Below are positions 5,735-12,875 of a stretch of 13,387 nucleotides of DNA, piece by piece. A program made the translations under genes and the position numbers. How positions within the stretch are numbered: position 1 is the first letter of the stretch; each line of letters starts with the position of its first letter. The notes under the pieces are model-generated. The model was not told the DNA's origin and searched no databases. It saw nothing but the letters and a program-made list of their open reading frames with translations. Source of the stretch: an uncultured Faecalibacterium sp. (GTDB lineage: Bacteria > Bacillota > Clostridia > Oscillospirales > Ruminococcaceae); NCBI GenBank assembly GCA_934526125.1, contig CAKSZU010000059.1, positions 1 to 13,387 on the forward strand, in the 5' to 3' direction.

Positions 5735-6388
5735 GTGTCTGTGATTCTCGGGCGCCTTTCCGGCGCGTTCCTGCTCAACTGTGAGCTGTTTGTCCTGACG
5801 CTGCTGTTTGCCCTGCCGCTGGGTCTGGTGGTGGCGTTCGGCTCCATGAGCCGCTGCAAACCGCTGGCCGGGGTGGTCAAAACCTTTGTCTGGATCATCC
5901 GCGGTACGCCGCTGATGCTGCAGATCATCGTGATCTATCTGGGCCCCGGCCTGCTGGGAATGACCAACCCCTGGCCCTCCGGCTCCGGCGGACGGATGGT
6001 GGCAGCGGTGGTGGCCTTTGCCATCAACTATGCCTGCTATTTCTCCGAGATCTACCGCGGCGGCATCGAGGCGGTGCCCAAGGGCCAGACCGAAGCCGGG
6101 CAGGTGCTGGGCATGACCAGATCCCAGATCTTTTTCAAGGTGACGCTGCTGCAGGTGGTCAAGCGTATCCTACCCCCGATGGGCAACGAGATCATCACGC
6201 TGGTCAAGGACACCTCGCTGGCCAACACCATCGCCAACAAGGAGATCATTATGATGGCCAAGGAGTACAGCGCAAAGGGCCTGATCTGGCCGCTGTTCTC
6301 CACCGCCATCTTCTTCCTGGTATTCGTGGGGGCCCTGACCATCCTGTTCAACTGGGCTGAAAAGAAGCTCGACTATTTCCGCTGCTAA
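5735..6388 (+). CDS. polar amino-acid ABC transporter, permease
   Basis: A 217-residue integral membrane protein of the HisM/GlnP family, the translocation pore for the preceding binding protein. It has the family marker RGTP (56-59) and the EAA coupling loop around E120-A121-G122 to G126, which docks on the ATPase. About five hydrophobic segments are visible, and length is typical. An in-frame stop at 5714 excludes upstream starts, leaving GTG 5735 (or GTG 5741). The Shine-Dalgarno is poor (TGGG at about 5722-5725), unlike its neighbours. A 7-codon ORF (5721-5744) overlaps the start and might couple translation. It follows the binding protein by 32 bp with no terminator between. One permease suggests a homodimer. 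Confidence 0.92.
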   Translation: MSVILGRLSGAFLLNCELFVLTLLFALPLGLVVAFGSMSRCKPLAGVVKTFVWIIRGTPLMLQIIVIYLGPGLLGMTNPWPSGSGGRMVAAVVAFAINYACYFSEIYRGGIEAVPKGQTEAGQVLGMTRSQIFFKVTLLQVVKRILPPMGNEIITLVKDTSLANTIANKEIIMMAKEYSAKGLIWPLFSTAIFFLVFVGALTILFNWAEKKLDYFRC

Positions 6389-6403
6389 GGAGGCAGATCT
6401 GTT

Positions 6404-7186
6404 ATGGCATTACTCGAAGCCTCCGGCATCGGGAAAAATTTCGGTGAGACCCATGTCCTGAAGGACATCTCTCTGCATCTGGAGCAGGGGGAGGCGCTGG
6501 CTATCATCGGCTCGTCCGGTTCCGGCAAGACCACCCTGCTGCGCTGCCTGAACTTTCTGGAGCGGCCGGACACCGGCGTCATCCGGGTGAACGGCGAGAC
6601 CATGTGGGACGCGGCCGACCCGGCCACCCAGCGGGAGAGCGAGATCCGCAAAAAGCGGCTCCACTTCGGTCTGGTGTTCCAGAACTTCAACCTCTTCCCC
6701 CAGTACACCGCCCTGCAGAACGTCATGCTGGCCGGGGAGCTGCTGGCGAAGGAGCGGCCGGACTACAAGGCCAACAAAAAAGCCATCCACGCCGAGCTGG
6801 AGCAGCAGGCGAAGGAGCTTCTGGCCCAGATGGGCCTGTCGGAGCGGGCGGGGCACTACCCCCATCAGCTTTCCGGCGGACAGCAGCAGCGTGTGGCCAT
6901 CGCCCGCGCCCTGGCCCTGCACCCGGACATCCTCTGCTTTGACGAGCCCACCAGTGCCCTGGACCCGGAATTGACCGGCGAGGTGCTGCGGGTGCTGCGG
7001 GATCTGGCCGACCGGAAGACTACCATGATCATCGTCACCCATGAGATGCACTTTGCCCGGGATGTGGCCGACCGCATCCTCTTCATGGACGGCGGCGTGG
7101 TGGTGGAGGAAGGCCCCGCAAAACAGCTCATCGACCACCCACGCGAGGAGCGCACCCGCCAGTTCCTGGCGCATTATTCGGAATAA
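6404..7186 (+). CDS. polar amino-acid ABC transporter, ATP-binding protein
   Basis: A 260-residue ABC ATPase that powers the importer (GlnQ/HisP type). Seen in order: Walker A GSSGSGKTT (36-44), Q-loop FQNFNLFP near residue 92, signature LSGGQQQ (156-162), Walker B with D180-E181 in CFDEPTSALD, and H-loop H213. All catalytic residues are present. The segment at about 108-135 (AKERPDYKANKKA) is slightly longer than in GlnQ, a form I have seen in clostridial homologues. The start has AAGGAGG (6387-6393), which overlaps the permease stop, at 10-nt spacing. Third gene of the operon. No clear terminator follows directly; the first strong hairpin downstream is at 7429. Confidence 0.94.
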   Translation: MALLEASGIGKNFGETHVLKDISLHLEQGEALAIIGSSGSGKTTLLRCLNFLERPDTGVIRVNGETMWDAADPATQRESEIRKKRLHFGLVFQNFNLFPQYTALQNVMLAGELLAKERPDYKANKKAIHAELEQQAKELLAQMGLSERAGHYPHQLSGGQQQRVAIARALALHPDILCFDEPTSALDPELTGEVLRVLRDLADRKTTMIIVTHEMHFARDVADRILFMDGGVVVEEGPAKQLIDHPREERTRQFLAHYSE

Positions 7187-7208
7187 GACGGCATTTAATC
7201 CATGTACA

Positions 7209-7355
7209 GTGCGTACGGCACTGGCAGCCGCCCCTGCAGCCCAGAGCGCGGTCGCAACCCAGAGCCTCTGGGAAGAGACTCCCCTGAACGGGTCCGACAC
7301 CCCGTTCTTCAACGCCCTGCGCCAGCTGCTGCAGCTACTGGGCTGGAAGCACTGA
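7209..7355 (+). CDS. possible small ORF or gene remnant (48 residues)
   Basis: The 332 bases between the ATPase and the MATE gene contain one frame that reads like coding sequence from GTG 7209: Ala-rich N-terminus, then TPFFNALRQLLQLLGWKH, an amphipathic helix at the end. I count about 81% G/C at third codon positions against about half at second positions, similar to the neighbouring genes. Against it: no Shine-Dalgarno, no ATG, no recognised family, and several short inverted repeats (7208-7222, 7258-7272, 7286-7307, 7324-7336) that could mean a structured RNA instead. It may be a real small peptide, the tail of a lost gene, or an RNA. Confidence 0.3.
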   Translation: MRTALAAAPAAQSAVATQSLWEETPLNGSDTPFFNALRQLLQLLGWKH

Positions 7356-7383
7356 GCCAGAGCGTGAAAATTTCAAAAACCCC

Positions 7384-7411
7384 TTGAAAAAATAACATAA
7401 CCTGTTATAAT
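7384..7411 (+). promoter_or_regulatory. promoter of the MATE gene, upstream of a terminator hairpin
   Basis: TTGAAA (7384-7389), a 16-bp spacer, consensus TATAAT (7406-7411) with an extended -10 TG at 7403-7404. Start expected near 7418. The transcript then meets an intrinsic-terminator hairpin after about ten bases. No second promoter is apparent between that hairpin and the gene. Confidence 0.85.
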
Positions 7412-7428
7412 ACCACACGTGAACCGCC

Positions 7429-7465
7429 AAAAACGTCCTGCCATCCAATCCGGCAGGGCGTTTTT
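7429..7465 (+). terminator. intrinsic terminator in the MATE leader, candidate attenuator
   Basis: A 14-bp stem (7429-7442 with 7452-7465, one G-U pair) with a 9-base loop; the arms start with AAAAA and end with TTTTT, so the stem merges with the T tract. It lies inside the predicted 5' leader of the MATE gene, 53 bases before its ATG. A weak alternative hairpin could form from 7459-7465 with 7471-7478 and would remove the T tract from the stem. It may also stop read-through from the importer operon. Confidence 0.75.
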
Positions 7466-7518
7466 GTCGGAAAAATCGAGTACAGGATCTGTGATGTTTC
7501 TCAGGGAGGAACGTACCT

Positions 7519-8874
7519 ATGACAAAAGATATGACACAGGGAAGCCCGCTCCGGCTGATCCTCGCCTTTGCGGTGCCGCTGATGCTGGGCAGTCTGTTCC
7601 AGCAGTTCTACAATCTTGCCGATACCATCATCGTGGGCCGTTTCGTGGGCGTGGAAGCGCTGGCTGCCGTGGGCAGCGTGGGCGGCCTGAACTATCTGGT
7701 GCTGGGCTTTGTCAACGGCATTGCCTGCGGCTTCTCGATCCCCATCTCCTGGACCTTCGGTGCAAAGGACCATGCGGAGATGCGCCGCTACACCGCCAAC
7801 GCCGTCTGGCTGAGCATCTTCTTTGCGGCGGTGCTGACGGTGGTCACCGTGGCCATGACCCGCTCCATCCTGATCTGGACCAATACGCCGGACAACATCA
7901 TCGATCTGGCGGATGTCTACATCCGCACCATCTTTGTGGGCATCCCCTTCACCCTGCTGTACAATATGACCAGCGCCCTGATGCGGGCCCTGGGCGACAG
8001 CAAGCGGCCCCTGTATTTCCTGCTGGTGGCCAGCTTCCTGAACATCGGGCTGGATCTGGCCTGCATCATCGTGTTCCGGATGGGCGTGTTCGGTGCGGCC
8101 TTCGCCACCGTGTTCAGCCAGGCCGTGGCGGGTCTGGGCAGCCTGTGGTACATCTTCCGGCACTACCGAGAACTGCGCTGGAACCGGGAGGAGGGCCGCC
8201 TGAGCCGTCCGCACTGCGCCAAGCTGTGCAGTATGGGTATCCCCATGGGTCTGCAGTGCAGCATCACCGCCATCGGCAGCGTGGTGCTGCAGGGTGCCGT
8301 CAACGGTCTGGGCAGCGATATCGTGGCCGCCCAGACGGCCGGCGGCAAGGCGGCGCAGTTCCTGTCCGTCCCGCTGGAGAGCATCGGCACGGCCATGACC
8401 ACCTACGCCAGCCAGAACATGGGTGCCAACGACCTGGGCCGGGTCAACCGGGGCGTCAACACGGCGCTGGGCATCGGCTGCGTGTACAGCGTGGCCTCTT
8501 TCCTGATCCTCCGTGTGCTGGACAAGCCCCTGATCGGCCTGTTCCTGGAGGGCGACCAGACCGCGATCATGGCCAACGCCCAGAGCTTCATCTTCTGGAA
8601 CAGCGTGTTCTACATCCCCCTGGCCGTCCTCATCATCTACCGCTACACCATCCAGGGTCTGGGCTACTCGGGCCTTGCCATGTTTGCCGGTGTGGCTGAG
8701 ATGGTCGCCCGGGCGCTGGTGGGCTTCTGGTTCGTGCCGCTGTGGGGCTACTTTGCCGCCTGCATTGCAAACCCGGTGGCCTGGTTCTTCGCCTGCTTCT
8801 TCCTGATCCCGGCCTACATCGTGGTGTACCGGAAGCTGAAAACGGAAAAAGCACGCCCTCGCGCAAATCTGTGA
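7519..8874 (+). CDS. MATE family efflux transporter
   Basis: A 451-residue integral membrane antiporter of the MATE family, which exports cationic compounds, drugs or metabolites using Na+ or H+ gradients. The opening MTQGSPLRLILAFAVPLMLG and FQQFYNLADTIIVGRFVG is the classic N-terminal signature of the clostridial DinF/NorM-like branch; NMTSALMRALGDSKRPL is the matching loop after helix 4. The second half repeats the plan (MGLQCSITAIGSVVLQGAVN, YASQNMGA). About 12 hydrophobic segments are visible; length is normal. Start: GGGAGGA (7504-7510) with 8-nt spacing to ATG 7519. Single-gene unit with its own promoter and terminator. The substrate cannot be predicted. Confidence 0.93.
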   Translation: MTKDMTQGSPLRLILAFAVPLMLGSLFQQFYNLADTIIVGRFVGVEALAAVGSVGGLNYLVLGFVNGIACGFSIPISWTFGAKDHAEMRRYTANAVWLSIFFAAVLTVVTVAMTRSILIWTNTPDNIIDLADVYIRTIFVGIPFTLLYNMTSALMRALGDSKRPLYFLLVASFLNIGLDLACIIVFRMGVFGAAFATVFSQAVAGLGSLWYIFRHYRELRWNREEGRLSRPHCAKLCSMGIPMGLQCSITAIGSVVLQGAVNGLGSDIVAAQTAGGKAAQFLSVPLESIGTAMTTYASQNMGANDLGRVNRGVNTALGIGCVYSVASFLILRVLDKPLIGLFLEGDQTAIMANAQSFIFWNSVFYIPLAVLIIYRYTIQGLGYSGLAMFAGVAEMVARALVGFWFVPLWGYFAACIANPVAWFFACFFLIPAYIVVYRKLKTEKARPRANL

Positions 8875-8877
8875 CCG

Positions 8878-8943
8878 GCAGGGACTGCCGCGGCGCTTCC
8901 CGTTCAAAGGGAAGAGAGCTGCGGCAGTCCTTGCTCTTTTTTT
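8878..8943 (+). terminator. intrinsic terminator after the MATE gene
   Basis: A 14-bp outer stem (8878-8891 with 8921-8934, one G-U) and an inner stem CTTCCC/GGGAAG (8896-8901 with 8909-8914) end in seven Ts at 8937-8943. It starts four bases after the MATE stop. Confidence 0.9.
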
Positions 8944-8959
8944 GTAAAAACGCTATACT
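8931..8959 (+). promoter_or_regulatory. promoter of recD2, overlapping the preceding terminator
   Basis: TATACT (8954-8959) with TTGCTC (8931-8936) 17 bp upstream. The -35 box is formed by the last bases of the MATE terminator stem and the start of its T tract. Start expected near 8966, leader about 28 nt. Confidence 0.7.
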
Positions 8960-8993
8960 ATAAATACTTATGTCGCAAAGGGGTGAGAACACG

Positions 8994-11228
8994 ATGGAGC
9001 AGGAGCTGGAACAGCTGGAAGGCACGGTGGAGGACATCATTTACGAGAACCCGGACAACGGCTACACCGTGTTCGAGATCTCCGGCGGCGGCGCGGTGAC
9101 GGTGGTCTGCGGCGTCGTGGGCGAACTCCACGCGGGCGAAAGCGTGGTCTGCCGGGGAAAATACGAGAACCACGCCACCTACGGACGCCAGTTCCATGCC
9201 CAAGAGTGCGAGACCGATATGCCCAGGGATCTGGAAGCGGTCTACGCCTTCCTGGCCAGTGGCTCGCTGCCCTATATCGGGGCCCGCACGGCCAACAAGA
9301 TCATCGATAAATTCGGCGCGGCGGCGCTGGAAGTGATCGCCAACGACCCCGCCCAGCTTACCATCATCCCGGGCATCTCGGCGGACAAGGCCGACCGCAT
9401 CCAGCAGGAGTTCAAGCGGATGTTCGGGATGCGGGAACTCATCGCCTATCTGGCCCAGTTCGAGATCAGCCCCCGCCGGGCCATGGAGGTGTTCCGCGCC
9501 TTCGGCCCCGGGGCCATGCAGGCCATCGCCGATAACCCCTATCTCCTCTGCGGGGAGCCGCTGCAGCTGGATTTCCGCCATGCCGACAGCATTGCCCAGT
9601 ATTACCACATGGAGGGGGACTGCATCCAGCGGCTGGAAGCTGCCCTGCTGCGCACCCTGCGCCACAATGCGGGCAACGGACACACCTGCCTGCCCCGGAG
9701 CCAGCTGCTGGAAACGGCCTCCCACTTCATCCAGCAGCCGCCCGAAAAGCTGGCCCGGGCGCTGGATCAGTGCATCGGGAACGGGGACCTCAGCGTGAAG
9801 ATGTTCGTCGGCACCCCTTATGTCTACCTGCCGGATCTGCTGGAAGCCGAGCAGGCCATTGCCGACCGTCTGGCCCAGCTGGCCCGGCGGGGCAAACAAA
9901 CCGCCCGGGATCTGGACAAGAACATCCAGGTGCTGGAGCTGACCCAGGGCTTTGCCTACGCGCCTTTGCAGAAGGAGGCCATCCGCAAGGCCATGACCGA
10001 GAACTGCCTTGTCCTCACCGGCGGCCCCGGCACCGGCAAGACCACCACCGTCAACGCCATCCTGCAGCTGCTGGAGCATCAGGCCGAGCGGGTGGCCCTG
10101 TGCGCCCCCACCGGCCGGGCCGCCAAGCGGCTCAGCGAGCTGACGGGCCGCAAGGCCTCCACCATCCACCGCCTGCTGGAGGTGGACTATACCGGCGGCG
10201 TGGTCAGCTTCATCCACAACGACAAGAACCTGCTCAAGTGCGACGTGGTCATCCTGGACGAGATGAGCATGGTGGACGTGAAGCTGTTCCAGGCCCTCAT
10301 CGCGGCGCTGCGGTACAGCTGCCGCATCATCATGGTGGGCGACGCCGACCAGCTGCCCAGCGTGGGGCCGGGCAATATTTTGGGCGAGGTCATCCGCTCC
10401 GGCGTGGTGCCCACGGTCTGCCTGAACGAGATCTTCCGGCAGGCGGAACAGAGCCTGATCGTCAAGAACGCCCACCGCATCATCAGCAGCCAGCCCCTGC
10501 AGAAGGGCGGCAAGACCGACGACTTCTTCTTTCTGGAATCGGACGGCGACGCGGCCCAGCGGCTGGTCTGCGATCTGGTCACCGCCCGTCTGCCCCGGAG
10601 CTACGGCTTCGACCCCATCCGGGATATCCAGGTACTCTGCCCCACAAAGCTGGGGCCCACCGGCACCCAGGCCCTGAACACCGAGCTGCAGCGGCTGCTG
10701 AACCCGGAGCAGAAGGGCAAGCCCCAGCTCCAGAGCGCCGCCCGGGTGTTCCGGGTGGGGGACAAGGTGATGCAGGTGCGCAACAACTACGAGATCGTCT
10801 GGAACCGCATCGGCGGGGAACAGGGCGTGGGGGCCTACAACGGCGACATCGGCATCGTGGAATCCATCAACATGCGGGACCGCTCCATGGTGGTGCGGAT
10901 GGATGACCGGCGGCTGCTCTACCCGGCGGAGAACCTGAACGAACTGGAGATCGCCTACGCCATCACGGTACACAAGAGCCAGGGCAGCGAGTTCCCGGCC
11001 GTGGTGCTGCCGGTGGCCCAGGTGCCGCCGCGGCTGTGCTACCGCAACCTGTTCTACACCGGCGTCACCCGCGCCCGCAAGCTCTGCATCGTGGCGGGCC
11101 GGCGGGACGTCGTGAACCGGATGATGTCCAATGTCCGCCAGAACCTGCGGTACAGCGGCCTGTGCCGTCTGCTGCAGGAGGAGTGCCCGCCCCGTCAGGC
11201 GGAGCTTGAAGAATCCGGACAGGTATGA
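8994..11228 (+). CDS. recD2: RecD2 ATP-dependent 5'-3' DNA helicase
   Basis: A 744-residue superfamily 1B helicase of the RecD2 type, found in bacteria independently of RecBC and linked to DNA repair and replication-fork maintenance. The N-terminus (about 1-75) resembles an OB-like domain (EGTVEDIIYENPDNGYTVFEI). Helix-hairpin-helix segments follow (about 85-155: LPYIGARTANKIID, ITIIPGISADKADRI-like). The motor shows Walker A GGPGTGKTTT (343-352, K349), motif II D422-E423 in DEMSMVD, and the UvrD_C_2-type end VHKSQGSEF (659-667) with YTGVTRARKL. Length fits the family. ATG 8994 is preferred over ATG 8970 because AAAGGGG (8977-8983) precedes it at 10-nt spacing, whereas 8970 is only four bases from the predicted transcription start. 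Single gene. Confidence 0.94.
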   Translation: MEQELEQLEGTVEDIIYENPDNGYTVFEISGGGAVTVVCGVVGELHAGESVVCRGKYENHATYGRQFHAQECETDMPRDLEAVYAFLASGSLPYIGARTANKIIDKFGAAALEVIANDPAQLTIIPGISADKADRIQQEFKRMFGMRELIAYLAQFEISPRRAMEVFRAFGPGAMQAIADNPYLLCGEPLQLDFRHADSIAQYYHMEGDCIQRLEAALLRTLRHNAGNGHTCLPRSQLLETASHFIQQPPEKLARALDQCIGNGDLSVKMFVGTPYVYLPDLLEAEQAIADRLAQLARRGKQTARDLDKNIQVLELTQGFAYAPLQKEAIRKAMTENCLVLTGGPGTGKTTTVNAILQLLEHQAERVALCAPTGRAAKRLSELTGRKASTIHRLLEVDYTGGVVSFIHNDKNLLKCDVVILDEMSMVDVKLFQALIAALRYSCRIIMVGDADQLPSVGPGNILGEVIRSGVVPTVCLNEIFRQAEQSLIVKNAHRIISSQPLQKGGKTDDFFFLESDGDAAQRLVCDLVTARLPRSYGFDPIRDIQVLCPTKLGPTGTQALNTELQRLLNPEQKGKPQLQSAARVFRVGDKVMQVRNNYEIVWNRIGGEQGVGAYNGDIGIVESINMRDRSMVVRMDDRRLLYPAENLNELEIAYAITVHKSQGSEFPAVVLPVAQVPPRLCYRNLFYTGVTRARKLCIVAGRRDVVNRMMSNVRQNLRYSGLCRLLQEECPPRQAELEESGQV

Positions 11229-11234
11229 TATACT
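11206..11234 (+). promoter_or_regulatory. promoter of mreB, inside the recD2 3' end
   Basis: TTGAAG (11206-11211) lies within the last codons of recD2. After a 17-bp spacer comes TATACT (11229-11234) with an extended -10 TG (11226-11227). Start expected near 11241, leader about 70 nt. There is no terminator between the two genes, so recD2 transcripts can also read into mreB. A small hairpin (ATGCCG at 11250-11255, CGGCAT at 11263-11268) lies in the leader. Confidence 0.78.
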
Positions 11235-11311
11235 GTAAAATGGTTTGATATGCCGCCGGAAACGGCATTTACGATAGAATACAGGGGACGCAGAGAAAGG
11301 AACATTTCATT

Positions 11312-12337
11312 ATGGCACAGAACGATATCGGCATTGATCTGGGGACGACCACCATCATCATTGCACAGTCCGGACAGGGCGTGGTACTCAACCAGCCCAG
11401 CGTGGTGGCCATGGACACCCGCAAGAACTCGGTGCTGGAGGTGGGCGACAAGGCGCTTGCCATGGTGGGCCGTACGCCCAACTATATTTCCGCCATCTTC
11501 CCGCTGAAGGACGGCGTCATCAGCGACCACACCATGACCCGGGAGCTGATCTGCCGCTTTGTCAATCAGGTGTACAGCTCCCACATGGTCAAGCCCCGGG
11601 TGGCGGTTTGTGTGCCTGCAGCCATCACCGGCATCGAGAGCGACGCTGTGGTGGAGGCCGTGGTGGCGGCCGGTGCCCGTCAGGTCTACCTGATCGATGA
11701 GCCCATCGCCGCCGCCCTGGGCTCCGGCATCGACATCACCCAGCCCGACGGCCGGATGATCATCGACATCGGCGGCGGCACCACCGATATCGCCGTTCTG
11801 TCCCTGGGCGGCAAGGTCAAGGCCACCAGCGTCCGGGTGGCGGGCAACCACTATGACGACGAGATCCTCAAGCACGTCCGCAACAAGTTCAGCATCGCCA
11901 TCGGCCAGCGCACCGCCGAGCAGCTGAAGAAGAACGTGGCCTGCTGTCCCCAGAAGGCCGATTTCAACGAGACCATGGAGGTCAAGGGCCGCAGCCTGCT
12001 CACCGGTCTGCCCATCAAGGTCAACGTCTCCACCAGCGATCTGTACGAGCCGGTCATGATGCTCAGCGAGCAGATCGGCACCGCAGCTCATCAGGTGCTG
12101 GAAAAGACCCCGCCGGAGCTGGCAGGCGATATCTTCCGCAACGGCGTGGTCCTGACCGGCGGCGGCGCACAGCTCCACGGCCTGCCCGAGTACCTGAGCC
12201 AGGAGCTGAAGGTGGAGGTCACCGTCTCGCCCGACCCCGTGAACTGCGTGGCCTTGGGCACCGCCATGAGCCTGGGCCTGCACGACAAGCTGGAGACCGG
12301 CTTCCTGGACGCAACGCCCCGCATCGGCCGCCGCTGA
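11312..12337 (+). CDS. mreB: MreB/Mbl family rod-shape actin homologue
   Basis: A 341-residue bacterial actin that forms membrane-bound filaments guiding lateral cell-wall synthesis. Nucleotide-binding motifs are intact: phosphate-1 GIDLGTTT (7-14), phosphate-2 IDIGGGTTDIAV starting at I151 with D152 and D159, and the adenosine motif VLTGGGAQLHGL around G283-G285. The YLIDEPIAAALG helix and MEVKGRSLLTGLP segment are typical. Length is normal. The start has AAAGGA near 11296-11301 with 10-nt spacing. No mreC or mreD follows, so this could be a stand-alone paralogue such as Mbl rather than the operon-encoded MreB; the sequence alone does not decide. Its own promoter lies within recD2. A rod-shaped cell is implied. 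Confidence 0.92.
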   Translation: MAQNDIGIDLGTTTIIIAQSGQGVVLNQPSVVAMDTRKNSVLEVGDKALAMVGRTPNYISAIFPLKDGVISDHTMTRELICRFVNQVYSSHMVKPRVAVCVPAAITGIESDAVVEAVVAAGARQVYLIDEPIAAALGSGIDITQPDGRMIIDIGGGTTDIAVLSLGGKVKATSVRVAGNHYDDEILKHVRNKFSIAIGQRTAEQLKKNVACCPQKADFNETMEVKGRSLLTGLPIKVNVSTSDLYEPVMMLSEQIGTAAHQVLEKTPPELAGDIFRNGVVLTGGGAQLHGLPEYLSQELKVEVTVSPDPVNCVALGTAMSLGLHDKLETGFLDATPRIGRR

Positions 12338-12404
12338 GTTCCGGCAGGGGGACCGCGTCTCGTTAAAAAACGGAAAAAGTTGCGACAATTTTTGTTCATA
12401 CTTG

Positions 12405-12433
12405 TTGAATCGGGACGGAAAATATTGTATAAT
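12405..12433 (+). promoter_or_regulatory. promoter of the sodium-pump decarboxylase operon
   Basis: TTGAAT (12405-12410), a 17-bp spacer, consensus TATAAT (12428-12433). It is one of the two promoters in the window with a consensus -10 box. Start expected near 12440, leader about 64 nt, with a small CCGGG-GTATG-CCCGG hairpin at 12457-12471. I see no convincing mreB terminator in 12338-12404. Confidence 0.87.
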
Positions 12434-12503
12434 GTTTTCAAATCGCTTTCTGTGCGCCGGGGTATGCCCGGGGTGCGGAGAATAAATCGTTAGGAGGAAG
12501 ACC

Positions 12504-12860
12504 ATGAATTTGGGTTCTGATGTGGTTATCACCATTACCGGTATCGTGCTGGTGTTCGCCATCCTTGTTCTGCTGATGCTGATCATCACGCTGGAAGGCA
12601 AGATCTTCGATGGTATGAACGCCAAGAAGGCCGCCGCAAAGGCCGCTGCCCCCAAGGCTCCCGCCGCAAAGGCGGCTCCCGTGCAGCAGGCAGCCGCGCC
12701 TGCCCCTGTGGTGGAGGAGGGCATCCCCGGGGATGTCGTTGCCGCCATTATGGCTGCGATCCATGCAATGGGCAATGGAAAGTACACCCTCAAGGCTGTG
12801 CGCCGCGCCGCCAACGGCTGGAGCAAGGCCGGTGTCAACGATACCACCGCACCTTTTTAA
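12504..12860 (+). CDS. OadG-like small subunit of a sodium-translocating decarboxylase
   Basis: A 118-residue membrane-anchored subunit corresponding to OadG, MmdD or GcdD, which holds the cytoplasmic carboxytransferase to the membrane pump. One hydrophobic helix (about 7-30) is followed by EGKIF, an Ala/Lys/Pro-rich linker (about 39-68), and a C-terminal segment DVVAAIMAAIHAMGNGKYTLKAVRRAANGWSK cut across here as DVVAAIMAAI...KAVRRAANGW, typical of the delta-subunit tail. There is no MKM biotin site, so it is not the biotin carrier. The start has a perfect AGGAGG (12492-12497) at 6-nt spacing. It leads the operon, 15 bases before the beta subunit. Whether the complex uses oxaloacetate, glutaconyl-CoA or methylmalonyl-CoA cannot be told. 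Confidence 0.85.
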   Translation: MNLGSDVVITITGIVLVFAILVLLMLIITLEGKIFDGMNAKKAAAKAAAPKAPAAKAAPVQQAAAPAPVVEEGIPGDVVAAIMAAIHAMGNGKYTLKAVRRAANGWSKAGVNDTTAPF

Positions 12861-12875
12861 CACAGGAGGAAAAAC

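Noticed and set aside
7419..8699. Long + strand frame starting at GTG 7419, considered as a leader peptide for attenuation
   Set aside because: It has no ribosome-binding site, starts at the predicted transcription start and stays open deep into the MATE gene in another frame, so it is not a short leader peptide.
7501..8907. 468-codon open frame antisense to the MATE gene
   Set aside because: His/Gln/Ala-rich shadow of a high-GC gene, running through its terminator; the MATE frame has clear membrane helices and a Shine-Dalgarno.
9770..10906. 378-codon + strand frame within recD2
   Set aside because: Pro/Arg/Gly/His-rich out-of-frame translation of recD2 without a start signal.
8958..10973. 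671-codon open frame antisense to recD2
   Set aside because: It is a shadow of the GC-rich recD2 gene: low-complexity His/Gln/Leu/Val composition, no family, no ribosome-binding site, while recD2 has complete helicase motifs.
11195..12847. 550-codon open frame antisense to mreB and the OadG-like gene
   Set aside because: It spans two genes and an intergenic promoter and has shadow-type composition; no domain recognised.
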